The position numbers and the translations under genes are program-made. The notes below the pieces were generated by a model. That model did not search any database and had not been told where the DNA came from. It saw only the letters and a program-made list of their open reading frames with translations. 16,858 nt of DNA from Actinomycetota bacterium (GTDB taxonomy: Bacteria; Actinomycetota; Geothermincolia; Fen-727; Anoxymicrobiaceae): positions 1 to 16,858 of the forward strand of contig PMDX01000102.1 in the NCBI GenBank assembly GCA_003154635.1. Direction: 5' to 3'. This document shows, one piece after another, positions 6,969 through 14,329 of the stretch. Every line of letters begins with the position of its first letter. The first letter of the stretch is position 1.

Positions 6969-7503
6969 ACCAGCACCCCGTTCTACTCTCGAGCTCCTCC
7001 AGGCACCATCCTCCCACGACACCCCTCCCGCTCGCGAGCCTGTACGCCAGGTGGGCGTGCAGGCATTTCACGGCACCCGGCCGGCCACCCGCGATCCCGC
7101 GGCCACGGAGCCTCTCGGGCGGTATGGAGCCGCCGAGCCGGGCGAGCTCCGCGTTCACGGAACCGACATGCTCCTCTTCCCGCATGAAGAGCTCGAACGC
7201 CTCAGCCCGCTCCTCCAGCATGAGTTGAAATCTCTTCATCACGCCCTTGCCCTCGAGCCGCGCCGCTTCTCTGCATGCGCACGGGCATGTGAGCCACAAC
7301 GGGGGCGGGGTCGGCCTGTCGTCGCCCTGGAAAGGGACCGTCAGGATGACGGCCGGGCGCCCGCGCGGGCAGCGCGTCACGACGAACACGTCGCCCCGCG
7401 GTTTCCGCCCCAACTGCCGTTCCAGAACCGCGATATCGCCAGGGTTCAACTGCTCGACATCCTCGAACTCCTCAAGCACCGCTCCACCGAGCGAGACTTT
7501 CAC
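6937..7503 (-). CDS. DUF501 family protein
   Basis: A 188-residue protein of the DUF501 family, found largely in Actinobacteria next to septum-initiator and ppx genes; its function is unknown. Typical features are the opening LNPGDIAVLERQLGR-like segment, a cysteine cluster LTCPCACREA near residue 75, and a second conserved patch GRPGAVKCLHAHLAYRLASG near residue 145. The conserved Cys/His residues suggest a metal or redox site, but this is inference. The GTG start at 7503 overlaps the stop of the upstream membrane gene in a GTGA overlap, and its end overlaps ppx, so the three form a tight translational unit. Confidence 0.9.
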   Translation of the reverse strand: MKVSLGGAVLEEFEDVEQLNPGDIAVLERQLGRKPRGDVFVVTRCPRGRPAVILTVPFQGDDRPTPPPLWLTCPCACREAARLEGKGVMKRFQLMLEERAEAFELFMREEEHVGSVNAELARLGGSIPPERLRGRGIAGGRPGAVKCLHAHLAYRLASGRGVVGGWCLEELESRTGCWCERIPEACLT

Positions 7504-8054
7504 TGGTAGATCACCGTGATCACCGAGATGCGCCAGGTGTTTCCTTCCCGGGCGAACGCTGCTTCGACCTTGCTGTGGCCGCCGGACTTATAGACTATGT
7601 ACGCGGTGGCGCCGGCGGCTGTGCCGTTCACTTTGAAGCTCTCGCACCTGTAAGTCGAGATATCCCGAAAGAGCTCCTTGCTCTCCTTCGCGTTTGCGAC
7701 AAAGCCGTCAAACGAGACCTGCTTCTTCAAGCCCTGGCAGAGAAAGTCGTATGCCCGCCGGTATAACCCGAGTCTCGTTGCTTCGAGATGCTCCTGAAGG
7801 ACGATGCAGGGATTCGCTGGATCGGGCTGCTGAATGCTGCCGGCGGCCAGGCTCGCGAGGTCGAACTTTGACTGCGCGGGCGCCTTTTCCGTGTAGAAAA
7901 CCGTGAAGTACAAGGCGAATCCGATGGCGATCAGGATTGCGAGGAAAGCGACTCCGAGTACTCCGGCGTAGAACCTCCGGTCGTAAGCCCGAGGCTCAGT
8001 AGCCTCGTATGCCCTTCTGTTTCTCCGGAAGGCTCCTGGCTTCTTCGCCTTCAT
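7500..8054 (-). CDS. Single-span membrane protein with an extracytoplasmic NTF2-like domain (unknown function)
   Basis: 184 residues. A basic N-terminus (MKAKKPGAFRRNRRAY) precedes one hydrophobic segment at about residues 28-52. The C-terminal ~120 residues follow, probably outside the membrane. These have the look of the NTF2/DUF4878 fold: helices with YRRAYDFLCQGLKKQVSFDGF, then strands ending NTWRISVITVIYQ. Two Cys (in NPCIV and YRCES) plus one in DFLCQG are present. It is not a lipoprotein. It lies 10 bases after the big B-box protein gene and overlaps DUF501 by four bases, so it is cotranscribed with both. I do not recognise a specific function; the fold guess is modest. Confidence 0.75.
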   Translation of the reverse strand: MKAKKPGAFRRNRRAYEATEPRAYDRRFYAGVLGVAFLAILIAIGFALYFTVFYTEKAPAQSKFDLASLAAGSIQQPDPANPCIVLQEHLEATRLGLYRRAYDFLCQGLKKQVSFDGFVANAKESKELFRDISTYRCESFKVNGTAAGATAYIVYKSGGHSKVEAAFAREGNTWRISVITVIYQ

Positions 8055-8064
8055 CGTCCGGGGA

Positions 8065-10659
8065 TTACTCCCAGAAGGAGCCGCCTTCTCCCGGTTCGCC
8101 CTTGTCTTTCTTATCGATGTCCTCCTCGAAGAAGAACGAGTTCAGGTTTTCCTCTCGCGGGGGCCCTTCCGGAGCACCTGACGGCGGCGGAGCCTGCACG
8201 GGTGGCGGCGTGGGTGCGGGAGCCTGCACGGGTGGCGGCTGCGGTTGTCCGGGGGGCGTGGGGGGCGCTCCCCACCCTTCGGTTGACAGGTCCTCAAGGT
8301 CGGAGACGGTATCGCTCCACTCCTGGGAAGGCGGCGTGGGCGCGACCCCTGGCGTGGGGGCGGCAGGGGGCTGCTCAGCCGGCTGAGCTTCTTCGAAAGG
8401 CCAATCGTACTCCCCGCTACCGACACCGATCGGGGTCTCTTCGACGGGCGGCACGCTGACTTCCGGGACCACCGGGCGGGGAGGTGGAAGCTCGACCTGC
8501 TCCTGCGACACTTCGGGGAGCGGCGGAGGAAGCTCCTCTTTGGACACCTGCCTGTTTCCTATCAGCTCGCCGTACTCGGGCGGAAGCAGGTAATCTTCGG
8601 GCTTCACCTCAACGCCTTTGACATTGTCGAACACACCGCTCTCCGCGTCCCAGATGCCGGCTTCCTCGATCGGCAGGTCGCCCGGCACCACGTCCGGTGA
8701 CTCGGGTGCCCCTTCGTATACCGGGGGCACCTCCGTTGTAGGGGGTTCGTATGCGACCGGCGGTTCGTATACCGGTGTCGGAGCTTCCGCCGCGTGCGGC
8801 ACGTCGGCCACCGGCGGTACTTCGTACGCCGGGACCTCCTGTTGGGTTGGAGCTTCCAGCCCTGGAGGCTCCTGGTATTCCGCGGCCGCGACGGGCGGCT
8901 CTTCGAATACGGACCCTTCGAATGTCGGCGGGGGCTCTATGGCCGAGGGAGGCTCTCCAAATACGGGAGGCTCCGCGAGTGGCGCAGGTGGAGCGGCCGC
9001 ATCCGCCGTGCTTGCCGGTATCTCTGTCTCCCACGGCGCGGCATCGAGCGGCGACTCCTCAACGGGAGGCTGCAATGGCTCGATCCCCGCCGGAGGAATA
9101 CCCGCGAACTCCGCTGCGTCGGGCGGCGTGGAATACAACCGGGGCTCGGGTTGCGGAGCGGGCGGCACCTCAAATGAAGAGGTCGGCGCGGCTATCGGGG
9201 CCCCGAACTCGGGCGTTCCGGTGCCAGGCTCCGGGGCGGCGAAAACTTGCTCGGACGCTTCACCAACAGGTGGTGTCTCGGTAAACGTAGGTGGCACTTC
9301 GAGCGCAGGCGGCGGCTGGTACGGTGGTTGTACGGGCGGCGCCTGGACCGCGGGCTCCGCATATATGGGGGGAGCCTGTTGCGGAGGCGGCACCGGGACA
9401 TATTGCTGTGGCGCCTCAGGTGGCATCGCCATCCCTGGTTGCTCGTAAGCGGAGGGCACCTGGTAAGTCTGCGGCGCTGTTGGAGCCGGGGGCACCATCT
9501 GGCCTTCCGGTGCCCGGACGCCGGGAGGCATCACGCTGGGTACAGCAGCGCCTCTCGCGGCCATCTCGGCGGCGGCACCCGCGGCAATCTCGCCCTTTCG
9601 CGGCTTGCGCGGTGGCTTCTCTTTCTTTGCCTTGACGGGCTTCTCTCTACGACCTCTTTCTGCGGGCGCGTGCGCCGCAACGGGCGCCGCCTCCATGCCC
9701 TCCGTTGTGAGTTCTTCAAAGTCAGCAGTCGGCGCGACCACGTAAGGCAAATCCGGGGCCGCTGGCGCCTGCGGCGCGGCTGCGACCTCCCTGACCTCCA
9801 GGGCTTGCGGGGGCGGCTGGCTCGGTGACACGCTCGCCGGAGTAGGTGCCGGAGGCTGCGCGTAAGCCTGTGGCGCTTCATAAGCTGTTGGCGCCTGGTA
9901 TTCCTGTGGCTGGTATGTGGGTTGAGCTTCCATCGCGGGAGGCTGTGCTATCGGTTGCGGCACCGGCACGCCGGGTGGCGTTCCTACCCCTGGGATGCCT
10001 GCAGGCACCCCGATCTCGCCCTTTCGCGGCTTGCGCGGTGGCTTCTCTTTCTTTGCCTTGACGGGTTTCTCTTTCGGCGCCTTTGGGGGCTTTTCTCTGG
10101 CGGACCGCGACCTCTTTGCCGGCGCTTCCGACTCTACCCCCGGAAACATCGCCGCGGTAACGCCTTCAAATGCCGCAGGTTCATCAATAACCTGCGGTGG
10201 AGTGACGTATGCAGGAGGCGCTTCGACTCCAGCGGGCGCCTGCGGTTGCTGAGGTGGCATGTATTCGGCCGGTTGAACCTGGGGCACTATCTCGGGAGGA
10301 TAGGCAGGTGCCTCCTGTGGCGCATACTGCACGGGAGGAGTAGCCGCCACGGCGGGGACGCCCGCAGGGGCGACGACACCGGGCTGGGCGATCTCGGGGG
10401 GCAACTCTTCGGCGCCCTTTCGACCCTTCTTTGGTTTCGGCGCACGCGGCTCCTTCGGCGGCCTCGTGGGCCTTGGCGGCCTCGGTGCTTTCCCCACTAC
10501 CGTTCCGAGTTTTCCGGCTATGGATGCAACTTCTTTTTCGTGGCACGTAGGGCACCTCAGCACATCACCTGTTTCCTTGACGCACTGGGGACAGATTCCG
10601 GCCCCGCATTCGAGGCACTTCCCGATTGCCACCTGGCCTGGATGCCGTTCACAATCCAA
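8065..10659 (-). CDS. Very large Pro/Ala-rich protein with N-terminal B-box zinc finger (unknown function)
   Basis: From TTG 10659 this is 864 residues. That start has AGGGAGGG six bases upstream and puts the zinc finger at the N-terminus; a GTG at 10701 would add 14 residues. The B-box-like ligands are C3, H6, C15, C18, C23, C26, C36, C39 and H40. Almost all the rest is low-complexity Pro/Ala/Val/Glu/Tyr/Gln and probably disordered. There are three Lys/Arg-rich clusters (about 57-82, 184-216 and 331-358), the last two sharing KPVKAKKEKPPRKPRKGEI. The acidic motif D[FL]E[ED]L[ST]TEG appears twice. Near the C-terminus a more ordered stretch reads KPEDYLLPPEYGELIGN, and the end is acidic. No membrane helix or signal peptide is seen, so it is probably cytoplasmic. 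It lies between ftsB-like and DUF501 genes, cotranscribed with the membrane protein downstream. A scaffold role is plausible but unproven. Confidence 0.85.
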   Translation of the reverse strand: MDCERHPGQVAIGKCLECGAGICPQCVKETGDVLRCPTCHEKEVASIAGKLGTVVGKAPRPPRPTRPPKEPRAPKPKKGRKGAEELPPEIAQPGVVAPAGVPAVAATPPVQYAPQEAPAYPPEIVPQVQPAEYMPPQQPQAPAGVEAPPAYVTPPQVIDEPAAFEGVTAAMFPGVESEAPAKRSRSAREKPPKAPKEKPVKAKKEKPPRKPRKGEIGVPAGIPGVGTPPGVPVPQPIAQPPAMEAQPTYQPQEYQAPTAYEAPQAYAQPPAPTPASVSPSQPPPQALEVREVAAAPQAPAAPDLPYVVAPTADFEELTTEGMEAAPVAAHAPAERGRREKPVKAKKEKPPRKPRKGEIAAGAAAEMAARGAAVPSVMPPGVRAPEGQMVPPAPTAPQTYQVPSAYEQPGMAMPPEAPQQYVPVPPPQQAPPIYAEPAVQAPPVQPPYQPPPALEVPPTFTETPPVGEASEQVFAAPEPGTGTPEFGAPIAAPTSSFEVPPAPQPEPRLYSTPPDAAEFAGIPPAGIEPLQPPVEESPLDAAPWETEIPASTADAAAPPAPLAEPPVFGEPPSAIEPPPTFEGSVFEEPPVAAAEYQEPPGLEAPTQQEVPAYEVPPVADVPHAAEAPTPVYEPPVAYEPPTTEVPPVYEGAPESPDVVPGDLPIEEAGIWDAESGVFDNVKGVEVKPEDYLLPPEYGELIGNRQVSKEELPPPLPEVSQEQVELPPPRPVVPEVSVPPVEETPIGVGSGEYDWPFEEAQPAEQPPAAPTPGVAPTPPSQEWSDTVSDLEDLSTEGWGAPPTPPGQPQPPPVQAPAPTPPPVQAPPPSGAPEGPPREENLNSFFFEEDIDKKDKGEPGEGGSFWE
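8190..8239. repeat. Short tandem duplication (20-bp unit, 30-bp period) near the 3' end of the B-box gene
   Basis: The bases 8190-8209 are repeated at 8220-8239 and encode PPVQAP-type segments. It is one of several small in-frame expansions in this proline-rich gene. Confidence 0.7.
9587..9646. repeat. 60-bp direct repeat, copy 1 (inside the B-box protein gene)
   Basis: These 60 bases match 10013-10072 with a single difference (C at 9640, T at 10066). The copies are 426 bases (142 codons) apart and in frame, and encode the same KPVKAKKEKPPRKPRKGEI segment. Such identity at silent positions points to recent duplication or gene conversion. Confidence 0.9.
10013..10072. repeat. 60-bp direct repeat, copy 2 (inside the B-box protein gene)
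   Basis: This is the second copy of the repeat at 9587-9646, with one silent difference. On its coding-strand 5' side is a further basic segment, KPPKAPKEKP, that copy 1 lacks. Confidence 0.9.
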
Positions 10660-10732
10660 AACTGTCCCTCCCTGGGAAAACTTGAGCGTTCCATCGAACA
10701 CCCATCTGTGGATGCCTCCCTGTCTACCAATA

Positions 10733-10738
10733 ATTATA
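10733..10738 (-). promoter_or_regulatory. Candidate -10 box of an internal promoter for the B-box/DUF501/ppx block
   Basis: The minus strand shows a perfect TATAAT at 10738-10733 within an otherwise non-coding ~200-base gap between the ftsB-like gene and the B-box gene. The -35 region is weak. A start near 10726 would give a leader of about 67 bases before TTG 10659. The gap and this box suggest the last four genes can be transcribed separately from the glycolysis/division genes upstream. Confidence 0.45.
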
Positions 10739-10793
10739 TCGTCTTTGCCGAGCCTCTACTCTGATCATCCTTATCAAATGCCGTTCGCTCGAC

Positions 10794-10807
10794 CGCCCTT
10801 GCGGGCG
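10794..10807 (-). terminator. Small GC hairpin after the ftsB-like gene (weak terminator candidate)
   Basis: CGCCC (10794-10798) and GGGCG (10803-10807) form a five-base stem with a TTGC loop, about 50 bases past the ftsB-like stop. There is no T run on the minus strand, so at most it is a partial terminator or processing site. Confidence 0.25.
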
Positions 10808-10859
10808 TTTCTCACAATGGCGCGTGGCCCACGGCCTGCGCCCCTTTCCTTTCCACTAG

Positions 10860-11549
10860 CTATTTCGAGGTGGGTTCTCCTTCTCCCGCCCGGGGAACGC
10901 TGTGAAGCATCTGCCTAACGCGCTGCCATACCTCGTCCATCGACTGGAGGGCTTTCACGCGATACTTCACATCGTTCTCGGAGCTGTCCGTGGTAACGAT
11001 ATAGAGGATCTCGCCTGGCGCCACCTTCCGCTGCTTGCGCGCTTCACGCTCAACATAGTCGAGCGAGCTCGCTTCCGCCACCTCTCTTTCCAGAGATTCG
11101 GTAACAGCCTTCTCTTTCTTAAGCTGGCCCTTGGCTTTTTCGAGGTTGGTTGTCGCCTGGAGGTTGCGAGTCACCGGGCTTACAGAAAGCACCACGAAGA
11201 AAACGAGAAGTACGAGCAGGATAATAGTTCGCGCCGAGACCTTCCTGATACCGGCGACGACGGTCGCGGGCAGGACGCCATGCTTCCGCCTGTCCTGTCC
11301 CTGGTTGCGCCGTTCTCTCGCTTGCGTTCCCGCGTCGTTCCGAGTGACAGCTTTGGATTGATCTCGAGCCTTCCCCGAGTCCTTGCGTGTGGGCGCGGCA
11401 CTTCCGCGTCGTGGATCGGGCCGGCTGCTCACGGCAACCCGCCGGGGAGTTGCTTCGCGTCCCTGAGCGCGCCGCTTCGCCGGGGTCGCGCCACTGCGTC
11501 TTATGTTGTTCGCACGCGCTCTGTTGTCTGCTCGCTTCATGTGCACCAC
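10860..11549 (-). CDS. FtsB/DivIC-like septum formation initiator
   Basis: 229 residues. A long, very basic cytoplasmic tail (about 1-105, rich in Arg, Lys and Ala) is followed by a membrane helix (about 108-124, TIILLVLLVFFVVLSV). Then comes a coiled coil (about 133-162), the family signature LDYVEREARKQRKVAPGE (163-180) and a short extracytoplasmic end. FtsB/DivIC pairs with FtsL and FtsQ/DivIB in the divisome. The basic tail is much longer than in E. coli FtsB (about 103 residues in all), as is common in Actinobacteria. The GTG at 11549 is preferred because GAGG, over the end of pyk, lies five bases before it; an ATG at 11540 is possible. Only two bases separate it from the pyk stop, so the genes are coupled. 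Confidence 0.88.
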   Translation of the reverse strand: MVHMKRADNRARANNIRRSGATPAKRRAQGREATPRRVAVSSRPDPRRGSAAPTRKDSGKARDQSKAVTRNDAGTQARERRNQGQDRRKHGVLPATVVAGIRKVSARTIILLVLLVFFVVLSVSPVTRNLQATTNLEKAKGQLKKEKAVTESLEREVAEASSLDYVEREARKQRKVAPGEILYIVTTDSSENDVKYRVKALQSMDEVWQRVRQMLHSVPRAGEGEPTSK

Positions 11550-11551
11550 TG

Positions 11552-13000
11552 TTACCTCACGGTATGAACGTGCACGACGTTCGTCTCACTGCTCTCCTCG
11601 TCAAGGAACCCGCCCGTAATGACCACCACGTCGCCGGGCGCAATGCACTCAGCGCCGATACAGACTGTCGAAGCGTCGTCGATCAGGTCGTCGAACTCCT
11701 CATGCTCGGGAACGAGCAGGGCCTTGGTGCCCCAGAGGATGGCCATCGAATCCACTACCTCTTCGTTCGGGCTCATCGCAAGTATCAATTCGCGCGGCCG
11801 GTACCGCGCGATCAGCCGTGCGGTATATCCCGAACGGCTGAGAGTAATTATTGCCCTCGCGCCCACGTCGGCGGCGATCTTGCACGCCGCGTAGCCGATA
11901 GCGTCGGCGGAGTTGCGGTGCGACCACCTGCTCCGCTGCTCGAGGATGGCATCGTAGTCGATGGCCTGTTCGGTCTTGGCTGCTATTCTCGCCATGATCT
12001 CCACTACCTGCACGGGAAAGCTTCCGATGGAAGTCTCGGCCGACAGCATGACCGCATCGGTCCCATCGAGTATGGCGTTTGCGACATCGCTCGCCTCGGC
12101 TCTCGTCGGACGGGGGTTGTATATCATTGATTCAAGCATCTGGGTCGCGGTCAAGACGGGCAATGCCGCCCGAATCGCCTTTTTAATAAGCTCTTTCTGC
12201 ACGAGAGGCACGTCCTCGGCCTCCATCTCCACTCCGAGGTCGCCGCGCGCCACCATTATGCCGTCCGCCGATTCGAGTATCTCGTCGATGTTCTTCACGG
12301 CCTCAGGCTTTTCGATCTTTGCCATAACCGGCACGCGAGCACCCATCTCCTCCATCACCGCCGTCAGGCCCCGAACGTCCTCGGCGGTCCTGACGAACGA
12401 CTGGGCGATCCAATCCACTCCCGACTTGAGACCCGCTTCGAGGTAGTAGCGGTCACGATCCGTGAACGCGGCGAGCTTGAGCGTGGTCCCGGGGAAGTTC
12501 ATCCCTTTTCCCTGCGTCAGCGAACCACCCTCCAGCACCTCGCACTTGATCTCGGTGCCCTGGATCTTCTTTACCACGAGGCGCAACAGGCCATCATCTA
12601 TGAGGACCATGTCGCCTGCCTTAAGGTCTTTCGGTAGCCCCTCGTACGGCACCGAAGCGAAAGTCGAGTCGCCACGCTTCAGCACTGTTGTGATGACGAA
12701 TTCCTGGCCGGTCTCGAGCACGGTGCTCCCGCCCTTTATGGGACCGACCCGAAGCCGTGGCCCCTGGAGGTCGAGCATTATCCCGATACGCTTGCTCACG
12801 GCAACGCTAACCTGGCGGACCAGCTCTATGTACTCGTCCACTTCCTCAACTTTGCAATGGCCGCAGTTGATCCTGGCCAGGTCCATGCCGGCGAGGGCCA
12901 TCTTCTTGAGCGTCTCGACATTACGGCACGCGGGTCCCAGCGTGCAGACGATCTTCGTCTTCAGCATCTCTTTGCCCGGTGCCCGGCCGGCTTCCATCAT
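11552..13000 (-). CDS. pyk: Pyruvate kinase, predicted K+-independent type
   Basis: Converts phosphoenolpyruvate and ADP to pyruvate and ATP, the last step of glycolysis, right after enolase in the same operon. It has 482 residues, with the three-domain core and no extra C-terminal PEP-utiliser domain. Lys227 in MAKIEKPEA is the catalytic lysine, Glu229 and Asp253 (ARGDLGVE) bind Mg, and PTRAEASDVANA is the conserved loop. Two K+-site segments differ from the usual form. RxNFSHG is here RINCGHC (43-49), and the DTKGPEIRT segment is DLQGPRLRV (77-85). Leu, Gln and Val at the positions equivalent to 113, 114 and 120 of muscle enzyme, and a basic residue in place of Glu117, are the published signature of K+-independent enzymes. 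The start could be ATG 12997, five bases from GGAG. Confidence 0.95.
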   Translation of the reverse strand: MMEAGRAPGKEMLKTKIVCTLGPACRNVETLKKMALAGMDLARINCGHCKVEEVDEYIELVRQVSVAVSKRIGIMLDLQGPRLRVGPIKGGSTVLETGQEFVITTVLKRGDSTFASVPYEGLPKDLKAGDMVLIDDGLLRLVVKKIQGTEIKCEVLEGGSLTQGKGMNFPGTTLKLAAFTDRDRYYLEAGLKSGVDWIAQSFVRTAEDVRGLTAVMEEMGARVPVMAKIEKPEAVKNIDEILESADGIMVARGDLGVEMEAEDVPLVQKELIKKAIRAALPVLTATQMLESMIYNPRPTRAEASDVANAILDGTDAVMLSAETSIGSFPVQVVEIMARIAAKTEQAIDYDAILEQRSRWSHRNSADAIGYAACKIAADVGARAIITLSRSGYTARLIARYRPRELILAMSPNEEVVDSMAILWGTKALLVPEHEEFDDLIDDASTVCIGAECIAPGDVVVITGGFLDEESSETNVVHVHTVR

Positions 13001-13021
13001 CGCCGCTCCATTCGCGCTCTT

Positions 13022-14302
13022 TCAGCTCCTCCTCAGCGCGGCAAGGCCGAGGAACTTTGCATCCTCGCACAGGTTCTCTTCGATGCGGAGGAGCTGGTTG
13101 TACTTTGCCACGCGCTCGCTCCTGCATGGAGCGCCCGTCTTTATCTGGCCGAGTCTCGTCGCCACCGCGAGGTCGGCGATCGTGCTATCTTCCGTCTCTC
13201 CAGACCTGTGTGAGACGACCGCCGTGTAGCCCGCCTTGCGCGCAAGCGATATCGTCTCGAGCGTCTCGGTGAGCGTGCCTATCTGGTTGAGCTTGATGAG
13301 CACTGAGTTTGCGATGCCCATCTCGATGCCCTTTGCGAGTATTTCCTTGTTGGTCACGAAGACGTCGTCCCCGACAAGCTGTATCCTGTCGCCAAGCTGT
13401 TCGGTCTGGAGCTTCCAGCCGTCCCAGTCCTGCTCGGCCATCCCGTCCTCGATGCTCACTATCGGGAAGCGTTCGACAAGATCAGAATAGTAGTCGACCA
13501 TCTGCGCGGGTGAGAGGCGTTTGCCCTCGCCCTCCAGCACGTAGGCACCATCTTTGAACACTTCGCTCGCAGCCGGGTCGAGCGCGAGGTAGATGTCTTT
13601 GCCCGGCTCGTACCCGGCCTTCTCGATCGCGTCGACCATGACCTGCAGTGCTTCCTCGCTGCCGGACAGGTTGGGGGCGAATCCGCCCTCGTCCCCGACT
13701 CCCGTTGCATACCCCGCGTCGTGGAGCACTTTCTTGAGGGTGTGATACGTCTCGGCGCACATGCGCAGAGCTTCGGTGAAGCTCTCCGCGCCAAGCGGGA
13801 AGATCATGAACTCCTGCAGATCGATATTGTTCGCTGCATGCGCGCCGCCGTTGATGACGTTCATCATCGGGGCCGGGAGGACGTTCGCCTCTATTCCACC
13901 GAGATACTGGTAGAGCGGAAGGCTGTGGTCAACCGCGGCCGCGCGGGCGTTCGCGAGCGATACGCCCAGGATGGCGTTTGCCCCGAGCTTGCCCTTGTTG
14001 GGCGTTCCGTCGAGGGCTATCATCGCGCGGTCAACCTCGCCCTGCTCGTCGGCATCCATGCCGAGCAGCTCGGGACCTATGACCTCGTTGACGTTCTTTA
14101 CCGCGGTCCTGACGCCTTTGCCAAGGTATCTCTCGGCGTCACCGTCTCTCAGTTCCAGCGCTTCGCGTGTCCCCGTCGAAGCCCCTGAAGGCACCGCGGC
14201 CCGGCCGAACGCGCCGGACGACAGTAGAATATCCACCTCGATCGTCGGGTTCCCCCGCGAGTCCAGTATCTCTCGTGCGAATATGTCTGATATCGAACTC
14301 AT
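13022..14302 (-). CDS. eno: Enolase (phosphopyruvate hydratase)
   Basis: Interconverts 2-phosphoglycerate and phosphoenolpyruvate in glycolysis. The 426 residues are full length. Catalytic and metal residues are all visible: Glu205 in GDEGGF, Asp242 in ALDPAA, Glu285 in SIEDG, Asp312 in GDDVFVTN, Lys337 in LIKLNQIGT, the HRSGETED signature (365-372) and Lys388 in IKTGAP. The start ATG 14302 follows GGAGGAG by a few bases. It lies 27 bases after mazG and about 20 before pyk, so the three are one transcription unit. Nothing unusual except HAANN where most family members have HADNN. Confidence 0.98.
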   Translation of the reverse strand: MSSISDIFAREILDSRGNPTIEVDILLSSGAFGRAAVPSGASTGTREALELRDGDAERYLGKGVRTAVKNVNEVIGPELLGMDADEQGEVDRAMIALDGTPNKGKLGANAILGVSLANARAAAVDHSLPLYQYLGGIEANVLPAPMMNVINGGAHAANNIDLQEFMIFPLGAESFTEALRMCAETYHTLKKVLHDAGYATGVGDEGGFAPNLSGSEEALQVMVDAIEKAGYEPGKDIYLALDPAASEVFKDGAYVLEGEGKRLSPAQMVDYYSDLVERFPIVSIEDGMAEQDWDGWKLQTEQLGDRIQLVGDDVFVTNKEILAKGIEMGIANSVLIKLNQIGTLTETLETISLARKAGYTAVVSHRSGETEDSTIADLAVATRLGQIKTGAPCRSERVAKYNQLLRIEENLCEDAKFLGLAALRRS

Positions 14303-14329
14303 TTCTCCTCCATTGGATTACATCAGTTG

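Noticed and set aside
8618..9448. 276-codon Gly/Ser-rich plus-strand frame
   Set aside because: This is the mirror of proline-rich codons in the B-box gene; GC-rich low-complexity genes produce such frames on the other strand.
8142..10555. Many short repeats that might suggest a CRISPR array or minisatellite
   Set aside because: The repeats are in frame, irregular in spacing and encode Pro-rich protein; there are no uniform spacers.
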